In this document: positions 25,391 through 34,049 of the stretch, piece after piece
How the letters are laid out: each line of letters begins with the position of its first letter
Position numbering within the stretch: the stretch's first letter is position 1
From: Candidatus Binatia bacterium
GTDB lineage: Bacteria > Desulfobacterota > Binatia > UBA12015
Length of the DNA stretch: 64,000 nt
Reading direction: 5' to 3'
NCBI GenBank assembly: GCA_036563615.1
Contig: DATCMB010000004.1
Location: 1-64,000, forward strand
Program-made: the position numbers and the translations under genes
The notes under the pieces: model-generated
The model's input: the letters and a program-made list of their open reading frames with translations, nothing else
What the model was told of the DNA's origin: nothing
Database searches by the model: none

Positions 25391-26868
25391 GCGCGCGACG
25401 GCTTCGCCCCCGGCGCGCGAGCCGCCTGCGCGCGACGCTGGCCTGCGCCGCGCTCGCCCTGCTCGCCACGACGCTCGTCGGTTGTCCGGTGGGACCGAAC
25501 TACGTGCGTCCCGACGCGCAGCCGCCGACCGAGTTCTACGGCCAGCTCACGCCGCCCGAGGCCGAGTCGCTCGCCGACCTGCCGTGGTGGGAGGTGTTCT
25601 CCGATCCCGTGCTGCAGCGGCTCGTCACCGAGGCGGTGCAGAACAACTACGACCTCCGCACGGCGATCGCGCGCGTCGAGCAAGCCGAGGCGCTGGTCGG
25701 CGTCGCGCGCGCGCCGCTCTTCCCGCAGATCGGCTACCAGGGTCAGGCGTCGCGCCAGCGGCAGCTCGTCATTCCCGGCGTGCCGAGCCGGACGTTCAAC
25801 GCCTTCCTCGGCGCCTTCGACCTCGCGTGGGAGATCGACGTCTGGGGTCGCATCCGCCGCGCGACCGAGGCCGCGCAGGCCGAGCTGCTCGCGACCGAGG
25901 AGTTCCGGCGCGGCGTGCTCTTGACGCTGGTCGCGAGCGTCGCGCAGGCGTACTTCGAGCTGCTCGAGCTCGACCGCGAGCTCGAGATCGCGCGTCAGAC
26001 GACCGAGTCGTTCCGCGAGACCCTCGAGCTCTTCACGCGACGCTACCAGGGCGGCGTCGGCTCGAAGCTGCAGACCGAGCGCGCCGCCGCGGCGCTCTAC
26101 GAGACCGAGGCCAGCATCCCGACGCTCGAAGCGCAGATCGTCGCCAAGGAGAACCAGATCAACGTCCTGCTCGGGCGCAACCCGGGCCCGATCCCGCGCG
26201 GCGCCTCGCTCACCGAGCAGGTGACGCCGCCCACGACGCCACCGGGCCTGCCGGCCGACCTGCTCGAGCGGCGTCCGGACGTGCGTCAAGCCGAGGCCGT
26301 CATCCAGAGCGCCAATGCGCAGGTCGGCGTCGCGGTCGCGAACTTCTTCCCGCGCATCGGGCTCACGAGCCTCTACGGCGGGCAGAGCACCGAGCTCGAG
26401 GACGTGGTCAAGGGCTCGGCCAACATCTGGAACATCGTCGGCTCGATCTCGGGGCCGATCTTCACCGGCGGCCAGCTCCTCGAGCAGTACTACGCGCAGG
26501 TCGCGCAGTGGGAGCAGGCGAAGCTGCAGTGGGAGCAGACGCTGCTCACGGCGTTCGCCGAGGTGTCGAGCACGCTCGTCCTGCAGCAGAAGCTCGCGGA
26601 GATCCGCGAGGCGCAAGCGAAGGCCGTGCGCGCCTACGAGGAGTCCGTCCGCCTGTCGCTGCTGCGCTACAACCAGGGGCTCGCGAACTACTACGAGGTG
26701 CTCGAGGCGCAGCAGCTCCTGTTCCCGGCGCAGCTCGACCTCGCGCGCACGCAGCGTGACCAGCTCCTCGCGGTCGTCGACCTCTACCGCGCGCTCGGTG
26801 GCGGCTGGCAGCTGCCCGACGACGCGTGGATCGGCCCCGTGCAGGACGTGAGCGCCGCGCAGCCTTGA
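25387..26868 (+). CDS. outer-membrane efflux lipoprotein (NodT/OprM family)
   Basis: 493 aa from GTG 25387, overlapping the pump stop by GTGA. Signal peptide with lipobox (TTLVGC), then GPNYVRPDAQ, the classic start of mature NodT/OprM proteins. Two duplicated coiled-coil/beta halves follow (each with the pattern ...LPADLLERRPDVRQAEAVIQSANAQVGVA and FDLAWEIDVWGRIRRATEAAQAELLA). It forms the trimeric outer-membrane exit duct for the adaptor and pump encoded upstream. The C-terminus runs through WQLPDDAW, as is common in the family. Confidence 0.96.
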   Translation: MSARRLRPRRASRLRATLACAALALLATTLVGCPVGPNYVRPDAQPPTEFYGQLTPPEAESLADLPWWEVFSDPVLQRLVTEAVQNNYDLRTAIARVEQAEALVGVARAPLFPQIGYQGQASRQRQLVIPGVPSRTFNAFLGAFDLAWEIDVWGRIRRATEAAQAELLATEEFRRGVLLTLVASVAQAYFELLELDRELEIARQTTESFRETLELFTRRYQGGVGSKLQTERAAAALYETEASIPTLEAQIVAKENQINVLLGRNPGPIPRGASLTEQVTPPTTPPGLPADLLERRPDVRQAEAVIQSANAQVGVAVANFFPRIGLTSLYGGQSTELEDVVKGSANIWNIVGSISGPIFTGGQLLEQYYAQVAQWEQAKLQWEQTLLTAFAEVSSTLVLQQKLAEIREAQAKAVRAYEESVRLSLLRYNQGLANYYEVLEAQQLLFPAQLDLARTQRDQLLAVVDLYRALGGGWQLPDDAWIGPVQDVSAAQP

Positions 26869-26952
26869 TTTGCAGGCGGTTTGGTGAACGAAGAGACGCG
26901 ACTGGACGTCGGCCGCGACTCGACGTCCGTGATGGAGGCAAGGAGGTGCTGG

Positions 26953-27351
26953 ATGCGTAGGCTCTGGGCGATCTGCGCGGCGACGACGCTGCTCTCGGCG
27001 AGCGCAGCCCTCGCGGTCACCACCGAGGATTTCCTCATCGCCAATACGCAGGACGTGATCGACGTCTGCACGACACCGGAGAGCGATCCGCTGCACGGCC
27101 CGGCGATGGGCTTCTGCCACGGCTACCTGGTCGGCGCCTACCAGTACCACGTGGCACTGCACGGCGGTCCGAAGGCGAAGCCGGTCGTCTGCCTGCCCCA
27201 GCCGACGCCGACGCGCGCGCAGGCGATCGACGGCTTCATCACCTGGGCGAAGGCGCATCCGGAGTACGCGAACGAGAGACCCGTCGAGGCCCTCGTCAAG
27301 TATCTCGTCGAGACCTACCCGTGCCCGCAGGCGACGCCGGCAGCGAACTGA
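26953..27351 (+). CDS. Rap1a/Tai-like exported protein
   Basis: 132 aa with a signal peptide (cut after SAALA, about residue 21). The mature part follows the Rap1a/Tai pattern: TEDFLIANTQDVIDVCTTPESDPLHGPAMGFCHGYLVGAYQYH, with two conserved Cys and the FCxGY motif, then a C-terminal helix ALVKYLVETYPC. Founders of this family neutralise amidase toxins of type VI secretion in the periplasm, but many members stand alone with no toxin, as here. Strong AGGAGG precedes ATG 26953. It follows the RND operon after 84 bp, and two small lipoprotein-type genes follow closely. Confidence 0.75.
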   Translation: MRRLWAICAATTLLSASAALAVTTEDFLIANTQDVIDVCTTPESDPLHGPAMGFCHGYLVGAYQYHVALHGGPKAKPVVCLPQPTPTRAQAIDGFITWAKAHPEYANERPVEALVKYLVETYPCPQATPAAN

Positions 27352-27365
27352 GCGCGGAGGAAGCG

Positions 27366-27647
27366 ATGAAGAGGCTCGTTGGAATTCTCGGGATGGTGGT
27401 GCTCCTGGCGACGGCCGGATGCTCGAACATGAGCACGACGCAGCAGCGCACGCTGAGCGGCGGCGCGATCGGCGCCGCGAGCGGCGCGGTGATCGGCGCG
27501 ATCGCCGGCAACGCGGGCCTCGGCGCCGCGGCCGGCGCCGGCGCGGGTCTGCTCGGCGGCTACCTCTACGACGCGTACGAGAAGTCGCAGGAAGCGCAGT
27601 ACCAGAAGGGTTACGCGGCCGGTTACCAGAAGGGCGCCGCGCGCTAG
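27366..27647 (+). CDS. glycine-zipper lipoprotein
   Basis: 93 aa. Signal peptide with lipobox LLATAGC. The mature part is dominated by a glycine-zipper hairpin (GGAIGAASGAVIGAIAGN and GLGAAAGAGAGLLGGYLYD), typical of 17-kDa-antigen/YMGG-type outer-membrane lipoproteins, and ends in a KGYAAGYQKG repeat. GGAGGAAG precedes the ATG, 14 bp after the Rap1a-like gene. It probably inserts into or stabilises the outer membrane; no specific role can be assigned. Confidence 0.85.
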   Translation: MKRLVGILGMVVLLATAGCSNMSTTQQRTLSGGAIGAASGAVIGAIAGNAGLGAAAGAGAGLLGGYLYDAYEKSQEAQYQKGYAAGYQKGAAR

Positions 27648-27673
27648 CGCGTCGGAGCGGCGGGAGGAGCACC

Positions 27674-28477
27674 ATGGGGATCTTTCATCGCGCGCCGTCG
27701 CGGCTTCTCGCGACGCTCGTGCTGCTGTCCGTCGTCGCGGGATGCTCCACCCCGCCGCCACGGCCCACCGCGCCGCAGGCGCCGACCGCGCCCGAGCTGC
27801 GCGTCGGCGTGACGCTCGACACGCCGCCGTTCGCCATGCAGCAGGGCACGCAGATGGTCGGCATCGAAGTCGACTTCGCGATGAAGATCGCGGCCGCGAT
27901 GCGCCGCCCGCTGCGGGTCGTCGCGCTCGAGTGGAACGAGCTGATCCCCGCGCTCGCGAACGGCCAGATCGACATCATCATGTCCGGCATGACGATCACG
28001 CGGCTGCGCTCGCTGCGCGTCGCGTTCAGCCAGCCGTACATGGACTCCGGGATGTCCGTGCTGCTGCGCGCGAGCCTCGCCGAGAGCTACCCGACGCCGC
28101 AGTCCGTGCTCGCGAGCTCGCTGCGCATCGGCGTCACGCGCGGCACGACCGGCGAGACCTACATCCGCGAGAACTACCGCACCGGCCAGGTCTTCGCGTA
28201 CGTGAGCAACCGCGACGCGATCGCCGACCTGGTCGCAGGCCGCGTCGACGCGTTCGTCAGCGACGCGCCGGTGGTCGCGTGGTTCGCGGCCGAGAACGAA
28301 GGCGACGTGGTGCCGCGCCTGCGTCCGTTCCTCACCCGGGAGCAGATCGGCTGGGGCTTCCGACCGCAGGACGAGGCGCTGCGCGCGCAGGTCGACGATC
28401 TGCTCGCGGGCTGGAAGGCCGACGGCACGGTGACGAACGTCATCCAGCGCTGGCTGCCGATGTGGCAGGCGCGCTGA
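27674..28477 (+). CDS. extracellular solute-binding lipoprotein, family 3
   Basis: 267 aa. Signal peptide with lipobox VVAGC, then a Pro-rich linker and a full SBP_bac_3 domain: LRVGVTLDTPPFAM, MVGIEVDFAMKIAAAM, IDIIMSGMTITRLRSLRVAFSQPYMDSG and LVAGRVDAFVSDAPVVAWF. Such proteins bind amino acids or similar polar ligands. No ABC permease or ATPase gene is adjacent, so it may serve a distant transporter or act as a sensor or lytic-enzyme-like module. GGGAGGAGC lies before ATG 27674, 26 bp after the glycine-zipper gene. It is the last gene of the run that begins with the RND operon. Confidence 0.9.
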   Translation: MGIFHRAPSRLLATLVLLSVVAGCSTPPPRPTAPQAPTAPELRVGVTLDTPPFAMQQGTQMVGIEVDFAMKIAAAMRRPLRVVALEWNELIPALANGQIDIIMSGMTITRLRSLRVAFSQPYMDSGMSVLLRASLAESYPTPQSVLASSLRIGVTRGTTGETYIRENYRTGQVFAYVSNRDAIADLVAGRVDAFVSDAPVVAWFAAENEGDVVPRLRPFLTREQIGWGFRPQDEALRAQVDDLLAGWKADGTVTNVIQRWLPMWQAR

Positions 28478-28578
28478 CGGAGCACGCCGCGCGCGGCGTC
28501 AGCGCGCTCGGCGACACCGGGTCGTTTCGATAGCCCGGCTTCGTTCGGCGACGCCGGCGCGGGGCCTCGGTCGCGCGC

Positions 28579-28935
28579 TCAGCGGCGGTTGCGCGCCGCC
28601 CACGCCGAGCAGAGCTCGCCGTCGATCGCCGCGTCGTCCCACTTCTCGTGCAGCTCGACCTGCACCGAGCCCGTGTGCCCGAGGTCTTGCTTGACGATGC
28701 GCGTGAGCCCCTCGAGCACCTTGGCGAAGTGCTCCGGCGGACGGCGGATCCAGCTCACCTGCACGATCACCGGTAGCGAGCTCTCGAGGCCGTCGCGGAA
28801 CAGCACCGCGTCGCGCAGGAAGACGTAAACCGACTGGCGCGGCGTGCCGAGCTCGCGCTCGAAGAGCTCGGAGGCGAGACGGCTGAACGTCCTGCCCTGC
28901 TCGCGGTCGAGCCCCGTCACCCAGAGGTTCGGCAT
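28579..28935 (-). CDS. DUF1904/tautomerase-superfamily small protein
   Basis: 118 aa. It starts Met-Pro, as tautomerase-superfamily proteins do (Pro2 is the catalytic base after Met removal). Its alternating pattern (LWVTGLDREQGRTFSRLASELFERELG, PVIVQVSWIRRP, VQVELHEKWDDAAIDG) matches DUF1904 proteins. The reaction is unknown. GAGGGAG precedes ATG 28935. The methyltransferase gene lies 65 bp upstream on the same strand. The 101-bp gap to the convergent solute-binding gene contains a perfect 16-bp palindrome (28484-28499). Confidence 0.7.
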   Translation of the reverse strand: MPNLWVTGLDREQGRTFSRLASELFERELGTPRQSVYVFLRDAVLFRDGLESSLPVIVQVSWIRRPPEHFAKVLEGLTRIVKQDLGHTGSVQVELHEKWDDAAIDGELCSAWAARNRR

Positions 28936-29000
28936 GCGTCTCCCTCGCCGGCCGGTTTCCTCGACCGTCGCGGGAAACGCAAGCCCGCCTCGAACGCTCG

Positions 29001-29795
29001 CTAGCGCCGGACGCCGTGCACCAGCAGCCAGCGCCACGCCTGGCGGATCGCGCCCGCCGAGCGATCGGCCTCGAACAAGTCCACCCAGGCGCGGTGCAGC
29101 TCCTCGCGACGCTCCGGGTCGAGCGACGCCGCGAGCGTGCGCGTCGGACCGTAGGCCTCGACGAAGAGCTCCCACATCGCCTCGCCGGACTCCGCGACCA
29201 CCGTCAGCACGCGCTCCTCGAAGTCGAGCGCGAAGCTCTCGCCGAGCAGCTTTTCGACGTAGTCGCCGCGTCCCCAGTCGAAGGTGTTGCCGGCGCCCGG
29301 CGGCGGCGCCGGCGCGAACGGGCGCATCACCGCGAACATGCGCGCGACGACGCTGTCGGGCGTCCAGCACGCGAGGCCGAGCCGTCCGCCCTTGCGGCAC
29401 ACGCGCGCGAGCTCGCGCGCGACCGCGCCGTGATCCGGCGCGAACTGCGTGCCGATCGCCGAGCAGACGACGTCGAAGCTCGCCGACGGCGCCGACAGCG
29501 CTTCCGCGTCGCCGACCTCGAAGCGCGCCATGACGCCTTGCCACACGGCCTTGCTCTTCGCCTTCTCGATCAGCGCCGGCGACAGGTCGATGCCGGTCAC
29601 GTCGGCGCCGGCCATCGCGGCGCGCAGCGCGACCGCGCCCGTCCCGGTCGCGACGTCGAGCCAGCGCTCGCCCGGACGCGGCTCGAGCCGCGCGAGCAGC
29701 ACGTCGTGCACGCCGCGCGTCAGCTCGACGATCGGCTCGTAGGGACCCGCGCCCCACATCACGCTCTGACGAGCCTTCAACTCTGCGAACGCCAT
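29001..29795 (-). CDS. class I SAM-dependent methyltransferase
   Basis: 264 aa, UbiE/Methyltransf_11-like. Motif I is WLDVATGTGAVALRAA (about 44-59), with the acidic loop VTGIDLSPALIEKA; motif post-I is VGDAEALSAPSASFDVV and the later LARVCRKGGRLGLACW. AGGAGG lies 6 bp before ATG 29795. The gene is divergent from an alpha/beta hydrolase gene. The methyl acceptor cannot be deduced; small-molecule or quinone-type substrates are typical of this group. Confidence 0.88.
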   Translation of the reverse strand: MAFAELKARQSVMWGAGPYEPIVELTRGVHDVLLARLEPRPGERWLDVATGTGAVALRAAMAGADVTGIDLSPALIEKAKSKAVWQGVMARFEVGDAEALSAPSASFDVVCSAIGTQFAPDHGAVARELARVCRKGGRLGLACWTPDSVVARMFAVMRPFAPAPPPGAGNTFDWGRGDYVEKLLGESFALDFEERVLTVVAESGEAMWELFVEAYGPTRTLAASLDPERREELHRAWVDLFEADRSAGAIRQAWRWLLVHGVRR

Positions 29796-29896
29796 CTTCG
29801 CCTCCTGATTCCCGATGAGACGCAGCGAACGCCCCGCTTTGTTGCGCGGGTGCGCGGCGCCTGCGTTGCACGCGCTTCCCGTGTAGGCTCCGGCGC

Positions 29897-30523
29897 ATGT
29901 TCGCAGGCAAGACCCTGATCCCGGGACCACACGGCCAGCTCGAGGCGATCTACCGCCCAACGCGCGACGACGCCGAGCGCGTGGCGCTCGTCCTCCACCC
30001 GCACCCGCTCTACGGCGGCACGATGCACAACCCGGTCGTGTTCCACTGCGCGCGGGCGCTCCACGAGGCGGGTTTCGAGACGCTGCGCTTCAACTTTCCG
30101 GGCGTCGGCGAGAGCACGGGCGCGCACGGCTACGGCGTCGGCGAGGTCGACGACACGCGCGCCGCGCTCGACTTCCTGCTCGAGCGCCAGCCTGCGGCGC
30201 GCGAGGTGGTGGTCGCCGGCTTCTCGTTCGGCGCCGCCGTCGGGACGCGCTTCGGCTGCGCCGACCCGCGCGTGCACCGCCTGATCGCGATCGCGATGCC
30301 GGTCACGCACTACGACGTCGGCTACCTCGCCTCGTGCGCGAAGCCGAAGCTCTTCGTGCACGGCGACCGCGACGACGTGGCGCCGCTCGCGGCGCTCGAG
30401 AGCTTTCTCACGCAGCAGAGCGTGCCCGCGGCCGAGCTGCACGTCGTGCAGGGCACCGGCCACTTCTTCGAGGACCGGCTCGACGAGCTCCGCAACGCCG
30501 TCAAGCGCTTCGTCGGGAGCTGA
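29897..30523 (+). CDS. alpha/beta hydrolase (dienelactone hydrolase-like)
   Basis: 208 aa. The strand-turn LVLHPHPLYGGTMHNPVV (about 33-50) is the hallmark of the COG2945-type alpha/beta hydrolases. The nucleophile elbow is GFSFG (Ser about 107), the acid is in HGDRDDVAP and the His in GTGHFF. It hydrolyses an ester or lactone; the substrate is unknown. ATG 29897 starts right at the domain and no strong ribosome site is seen. Divergent from the methyltransferase gene and convergent with the larger esterase gene, 14 bp apart. Confidence 0.87.
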   Translation: MFAGKTLIPGPHGQLEAIYRPTRDDAERVALVLHPHPLYGGTMHNPVVFHCARALHEAGFETLRFNFPGVGESTGAHGYGVGEVDDTRAALDFLLERQPAAREVVVAGFSFGAAVGTRFGCADPRVHRLIAIAMPVTHYDVGYLASCAKPKLFVHGDRDDVAPLAALESFLTQQSVPAAELHVVQGTGHFFEDRLDELRNAVKRFVGS

Positions 30524-30537
30524 GCCGGCGTCGCCGC

Positions 30538-31878
30538 TCAGGACGCGGCGGCCTTGCGCGGCTCGCTCGCGTCGCTTTGCGTGCGGTCCGTCTCGGTCGC
30601 GCGCAGGTGCTCGCTGTAGACGACGAACAGGAAGCGCTCGACGCCGTCGATCGCGAGCGCGCTGCGCAGCGAGGGGAAGAGCTCGAACGCGTGCTGCGCG
30701 CCGGGGATCTCGGCGTACACCACGTGGTTGTGCGACGCCTCGCGCAGCGCCGCGTAGAAGTGCCGCGCCTCGCCGACCGGCACCAGCGAGTCGCAGTCGC
30801 CGTGCACGAGGAAGAACGGCGGCGCCTGTGGCCCGATGCGGTAGAGCGGCGACGCCTGCTCGTAGAGCTCGCGCGCCTCGCTGAGGCGCTTCTTCATCAC
30901 CCAGCGCGAGAGCAGGCCCGAGAGCCCGTCGTGCGCGTAGACGCCGTTGCGGTTGGTGAAGTCGTAGACGCCGTAGAACGACACGCAGCCCTGCACCGTG
31001 GTGTCGACGTCCTCGAAGCCGGGCTGGAACTCGGGCGCGTTCGGGGTGAGCGCGGCGAGCGACGCCAGGTGCCCGCCGGCCGAGCCGCCGGTCACCACGA
31101 TGAAGTTCGGGTCGGCGCCGTACTCGAGCGCGTGCTCCTTGAGCCAGCGGATTGCGCGCTTGACGTCGACGATGTGGTCCGGGAACGTCGCGCGCGGGCT
31201 CAGGCGGTAGTCGATGCTCGCGCACAGCCAGCCGTGCGACGCCATGCGCAGCATCAGCGGGATGCCCTGCTCGTTCTTGCTGCCGAGGATCCAGGCTCCG
31301 CCGTGGATCTGCAGCAGGATCGGCCGCAGCCGGCGCGGCTCGGGCTGCGCTTCGCCTCCCGGGCCCGGCGGCGCCTGGCGCGGACGGTAGAGGTCGAGCA
31401 GCAGCGGCCGCTTGCCGTTCTCCGCGTACGGGATGTTGCGCAGGCGCTCGACGCGCGGGTCGCGCATCGGGAACGGCAGCAGGATCTCGCGCCAGTCGAT
31501 GCCGTTCGAGAGCTGCTCCGCGAACTCCGGCAGGATGCGCTCGCGGTAGTTCTCGCCGAGGCCGCGGCGCAGCGCCTGCTCGACCACCTCCTCGGCCTGC
31601 GTCGCGCGGCGGTAGAGCAGCGCGAGCGCGGCCCACGACGCAATCGAGATCGCGAGCCCGAGCCGTCCGGGCCACTCGGCGAGCGCGCCGAGATGGATGA
31701 ACACGCAGGTCGCCAGGACCTGCCAGGCGATGTGGTGCAGCGCGAGCTCGACCGTCAGCCAGCCCGCGAAGAAGCTGATCACCGAGCGCCGCCGATGCTT
31801 GAGCATCGGGTTGTACGCGTTGAACGTGAACCAGGCGCCGATCAGGCTGACGACGAGAAACGCGACAGGGATCGTCAC
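30538..31878 (-). CDS. membrane-anchored alpha/beta hydrolase (esterase/lipase, HSL-like)
   Basis: 446 aa. The first 100 residues hold about three membrane helices (IPVAFLVVSLIGAWFTFNAY, ISFFAGWLTVELALHHIAW, LGLAISIASWAALALLY), followed by a cytoplasmic or periplasmic esterase domain. That domain has the HGGAW oxyanion motif, GGSAGGHLA nucleophile elbow (Ser about 268), GDCDSLVP acid and PGAQHAF His. This fits the hormone-sensitive-lipase/BD-FAE family. GTG 31878 overlaps the stop of the thioesterase gene (GTGA), so translation is coupled. Together they may release and process acyl esters. Confidence 0.87.
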   Translation of the reverse strand: MTIPVAFLVVSLIGAWFTFNAYNPMLKHRRRSVISFFAGWLTVELALHHIAWQVLATCVFIHLGALAEWPGRLGLAISIASWAALALLYRRATQAEEVVEQALRRGLGENYRERILPEFAEQLSNGIDWREILLPFPMRDPRVERLRNIPYAENGKRPLLLDLYRPRQAPPGPGGEAQPEPRRLRPILLQIHGGAWILGSKNEQGIPLMLRMASHGWLCASIDYRLSPRATFPDHIVDVKRAIRWLKEHALEYGADPNFIVVTGGSAGGHLASLAALTPNAPEFQPGFEDVDTTVQGCVSFYGVYDFTNRNGVYAHDGLSGLLSRWVMKKRLSEARELYEQASPLYRIGPQAPPFFLVHGDCDSLVPVGEARHFYAALREASHNHVVYAEIPGAQHAFELFPSLRSALAIDGVERFLFVVYSEHLRATETDRTQSDASEPRKAAAS

Positions 31879-32318
31879 GACGCGGCCTCCTCCTCGACGG
31901 CGCGCGAGGCGACGAAGAAGCGTCCCTGGGCGCGCGTCAGCTCCTCCTGCGTCTCCGCGAGCGCGATGCTGCCGCTGATGAAGAAGCTGCGGTCGCGCCG
32001 CTCGGTGATGCGCCCGCGGATGACGAGTGGCTTGCCGGTCGGAACGGTACGCAGGTAGCGCACCGTCAGCTCGCCGGTCACCACACCCGTCCCCTCCTTG
32101 GCGAACGCCGTCATGCACATCGCCTCGTCGAGCAGCGTCGCCTGGATGCCGCCGTGCACGACGCCCGGCGCGCCCGCGAGCACCTCGGGCGCGGTGTATT
32201 CGACCTCGACGCCGTCCTCGGTCTCGTAGAACTCGAGGTGCAGGCCGGACGGATTGGCGGACCCGCAGCCGAAGCAGGTGCCGCTGCGGTCCTCGTCGAA
32301 ACGGATCGGGCGTCGCAT
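31875..32318 (-). CDS. PaaI-family hotdog thioesterase
   Basis: 147 aa, hotdog fold. CFGCGSANPSGLHL (a CxxC near the N-terminus), then the catalytic-helix motif GVVHGGIQATLLDEAM and LTVRYLRTVPTGKPLVIRGRI strand. It hydrolyses acyl- or aryl-CoA esters. ATG 32318 starts just before the conserved RFDEDRSGTCFGCG; the frame extends 34 codons upstream without family resemblance. It shares a GTGA overlap with the downstream membrane esterase gene. It fits the CoA-centred metabolism of the region. Confidence 0.87.
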   Translation of the reverse strand: MRRPIRFDEDRSGTCFGCGSANPSGLHLEFYETEDGVEVEYTAPEVLAGAPGVVHGGIQATLLDEAMCMTAFAKEGTGVVTGELTVRYLRTVPTGKPLVIRGRITERRDRSFFISGSIALAETQEELTRAQGRFFVASRAVEEEAAS

Positions 32319-32453
32319 GGGATTTCGGCGGGTGAGCGGAGGGTACCGGTCGTGTGCGGACGCGACAACCAGGCGCGACGCGCGCGCGAGCCCGTCAGGT
32401 ACGGCTTCCGCGCGCGTCACCTGCGACCGTCGCTTCCGTCAGGTGGAGCGGGG

Positions 32454-33077
32454 TCAGGCACGGCGAGCGCGTGCGGCGGCGCGCAGCGCGGCGATCGCGA
32501 GCACGGCGAGAAACGGCACCAGCGAGCGGTTCGTGCCGCGCCCGAACGGCAGGTACGACAAGAAGAAAATCGCCCACAGGTACCAGCCGCCGATCAGGTG
32601 CAGCCGCCGCCAGCGCCTGGGGCCGAGCCACGCCGCCGTGACGTCGAACGAGGTCGCCGTCATGGCGGCGAGGAAGACGTACGCGAGCCCGCCGAAGACC
32701 AGCGTCGGCGTCGGGATGCCGAAGTCCGGCACGACGCGCGCGAGCCAGACCACCGCGCCCAGGTGCAGCGCGTGCGACACCGCGAACGAGACGCCGAGGT
32801 AGCGACGGTTGACCAGCAGGAAGCGCGCTACGGTCGACGGCCAGAGCCACGCCAGCGACGACGCCGCGAAGGCCGCGCCGAACAGCGCGAGCGAGGTCCT
32901 GGCGCTCACCCGGACCAGCATGCGGACGCCGTCCTCGCCGGTGCCCTCGAGCGCGAGGATCGCGCCGAAGAGCAGCACGAGCGCGAGTGCGCACCACGCG
33001 ACCAGCGGCCAGCCGACGCGCAGCGCGCCGGCCGAGGTCGCGGTCTCGTCGCGCGCGGAGAGCGGCTGCGTCGTCAC
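32454..33077 (-). CDS. ferric reductase-like transmembrane protein (MsrQ/YedZ-like)
   Basis: 207 aa with about six hydrophobic helices. Paired histidines in VSHALHLG and RRLHLIGGWYLW sit where heme ligands lie in the ferric-reductase-like transmembrane domain family (MsrQ/YedZ, NOX-type). It probably carries b-heme and moves electrons across the membrane. No MsrP/YedY partner or flavoprotein domain is adjacent. GTG 33077 is used; no good ribosome site. 57 bp downstream of a methyltransferase gene on the same strand. Confidence 0.7.
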   Translation of the reverse strand: MTTQPLSARDETATSAGALRVGWPLVAWCALALVLLFGAILALEGTGEDGVRMLVRVSARTSLALFGAAFAASSLAWLWPSTVARFLLVNRRYLGVSFAVSHALHLGAVVWLARVVPDFGIPTPTLVFGGLAYVFLAAMTATSFDVTAAWLGPRRWRRLHLIGGWYLWAIFFLSYLPFGRGTNRSLVPFLAVLAIAALRAAARARRA

Positions 33078-33134
33078 GACGCGACCAGAGCAGGATCGGA
33101 CGCCGCCGTCCAGCCCGAATCACGTCGGGCGATT

Positions 33135-33956
33135 CTACGGCCGACGTGCGAGGAACAGGTACTCCTCGCACGGCTCCTCGACGCCGTCCGGGCAGCGCTT
33201 TTCGAGCTCCTCGCGCAGCGCGGCGAGAAACGCCGCGTGGTGCGGTCCCGCCAGGCGGCGCAGGAGCTCCGTCGTCGCCACGTAGCCGTGGAACTCCTCC
33301 GGCGTGTAGCGCAGGACGCACGGCAGGACGCGCGGCGGATCCGGCTCGAGCGCGCTGCCGGCGAACGGCTCGGGCGGATGCGTGACGTAGACCTCCTCGG
33401 GCAGGCGCGGCCCGAAGCGCCCGAGCACCTCGCGGATCAGCCGCGGCGTCTCGGCGTCGCGCGCCGGGTAGCGCCAGAACAGCGCCACGCGTCCGCCGGG
33501 TCGAAGCACGCGCGTCATCTCCTCGAGCGCCGGACGCGGCGAGAACCAGTGGAACGCAGTGCCGCAGGTGACGAGCACGACGCTCCCGGCCGCGAGCGGC
33601 AGCGCCTCGGCGCGCGCCCGCACGAGCGGCACGCGTCCCCCGAGCAAGCGCGACGCCTCGGCGAGCATCGGCGCCGAGAAGTCCGCGCCGACGACGCGGA
33701 AGCCGCGCGCCGCGAGCCGCGTCGCGACCGCGCCCGGTCCGCAGCCGAGGTCGAGTGCGCGCCGCCCGGCGCCGTCGCCGGTCTGCGCGAAGATCGCCTC
33801 GTAGAGGGCGTCCGAGTAGTCGCGCCGGTAGCGGGCGTACGTCTTTGCTTGACGACGGAAGTCGACCGGCTCGTCGTCGCGCGCGAGCACGAGCTCGACG
33901 GGACGCGGCGCCCCCTCCGCGGCCTCTTCGGCACCCGGTCGACGCGGCGTGGTCAT
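33135..33956 (-). CDS. class I SAM-dependent methyltransferase
   Basis: 273 aa, Methyltransf_11-like. VDFRRQAKTYARYRRDYSDALY is the pre-motif often seen in this family. Motif I is ALDLGCGPGAVATRLAARGFRVVGADFS (about 93-120), and post-I LPLAAGSVVLVTCGTAFHWF; LRPGGRVALFWR is motif III. It resembles trans-aconitate or phthiotriol-type methyltransferase-like proteins of unknown substrate. Start ATG 33956 has only a close GGCAGG. It is divergent from the aldehyde dehydrogenase gene; the 170-bp gap holds that gene's promoter. Confidence 0.87.
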   Translation of the reverse strand: MTTPRRPGAEEAAEGAPRPVELVLARDDEPVDFRRQAKTYARYRRDYSDALYEAIFAQTGDGAGRRALDLGCGPGAVATRLAARGFRVVGADFSAPMLAEASRLLGGRVPLVRARAEALPLAAGSVVLVTCGTAFHWFSPRPALEEMTRVLRPGGRVALFWRYPARDAETPRLIREVLGRFGPRLPEEVYVTHPPEPFAGSALEPDPPRVLPCVLRYTPEEFHGYVATTELLRRLAGPHHAAFLAALREELEKRCPDGVEEPCEEYLFLARRP

Positions 33957-34049
33957 CCTGCCAGACAAGCGTTCGCGGCGGTGCTCGTCAACGTCGACGC
34001 CGACGCCGGCACGCCGACGCTCTGCATCCGGCACACTCCGTCTCCTCCG

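Noticed and set aside
26953..27351. Type VI secretion immunity gene with nearby toxin
   Set aside because: The protein is Rap1a/Tai-like, but no amidase, VgrG, Hcp or other type VI gene is present in the window.
28484..28499. 16-bp perfect palindrome as a terminator
   Set aside because: ACGCCGCGCGCGGCGT has no loop to allow a stable hairpin and no U-tract; CG-repeat composition explains it.
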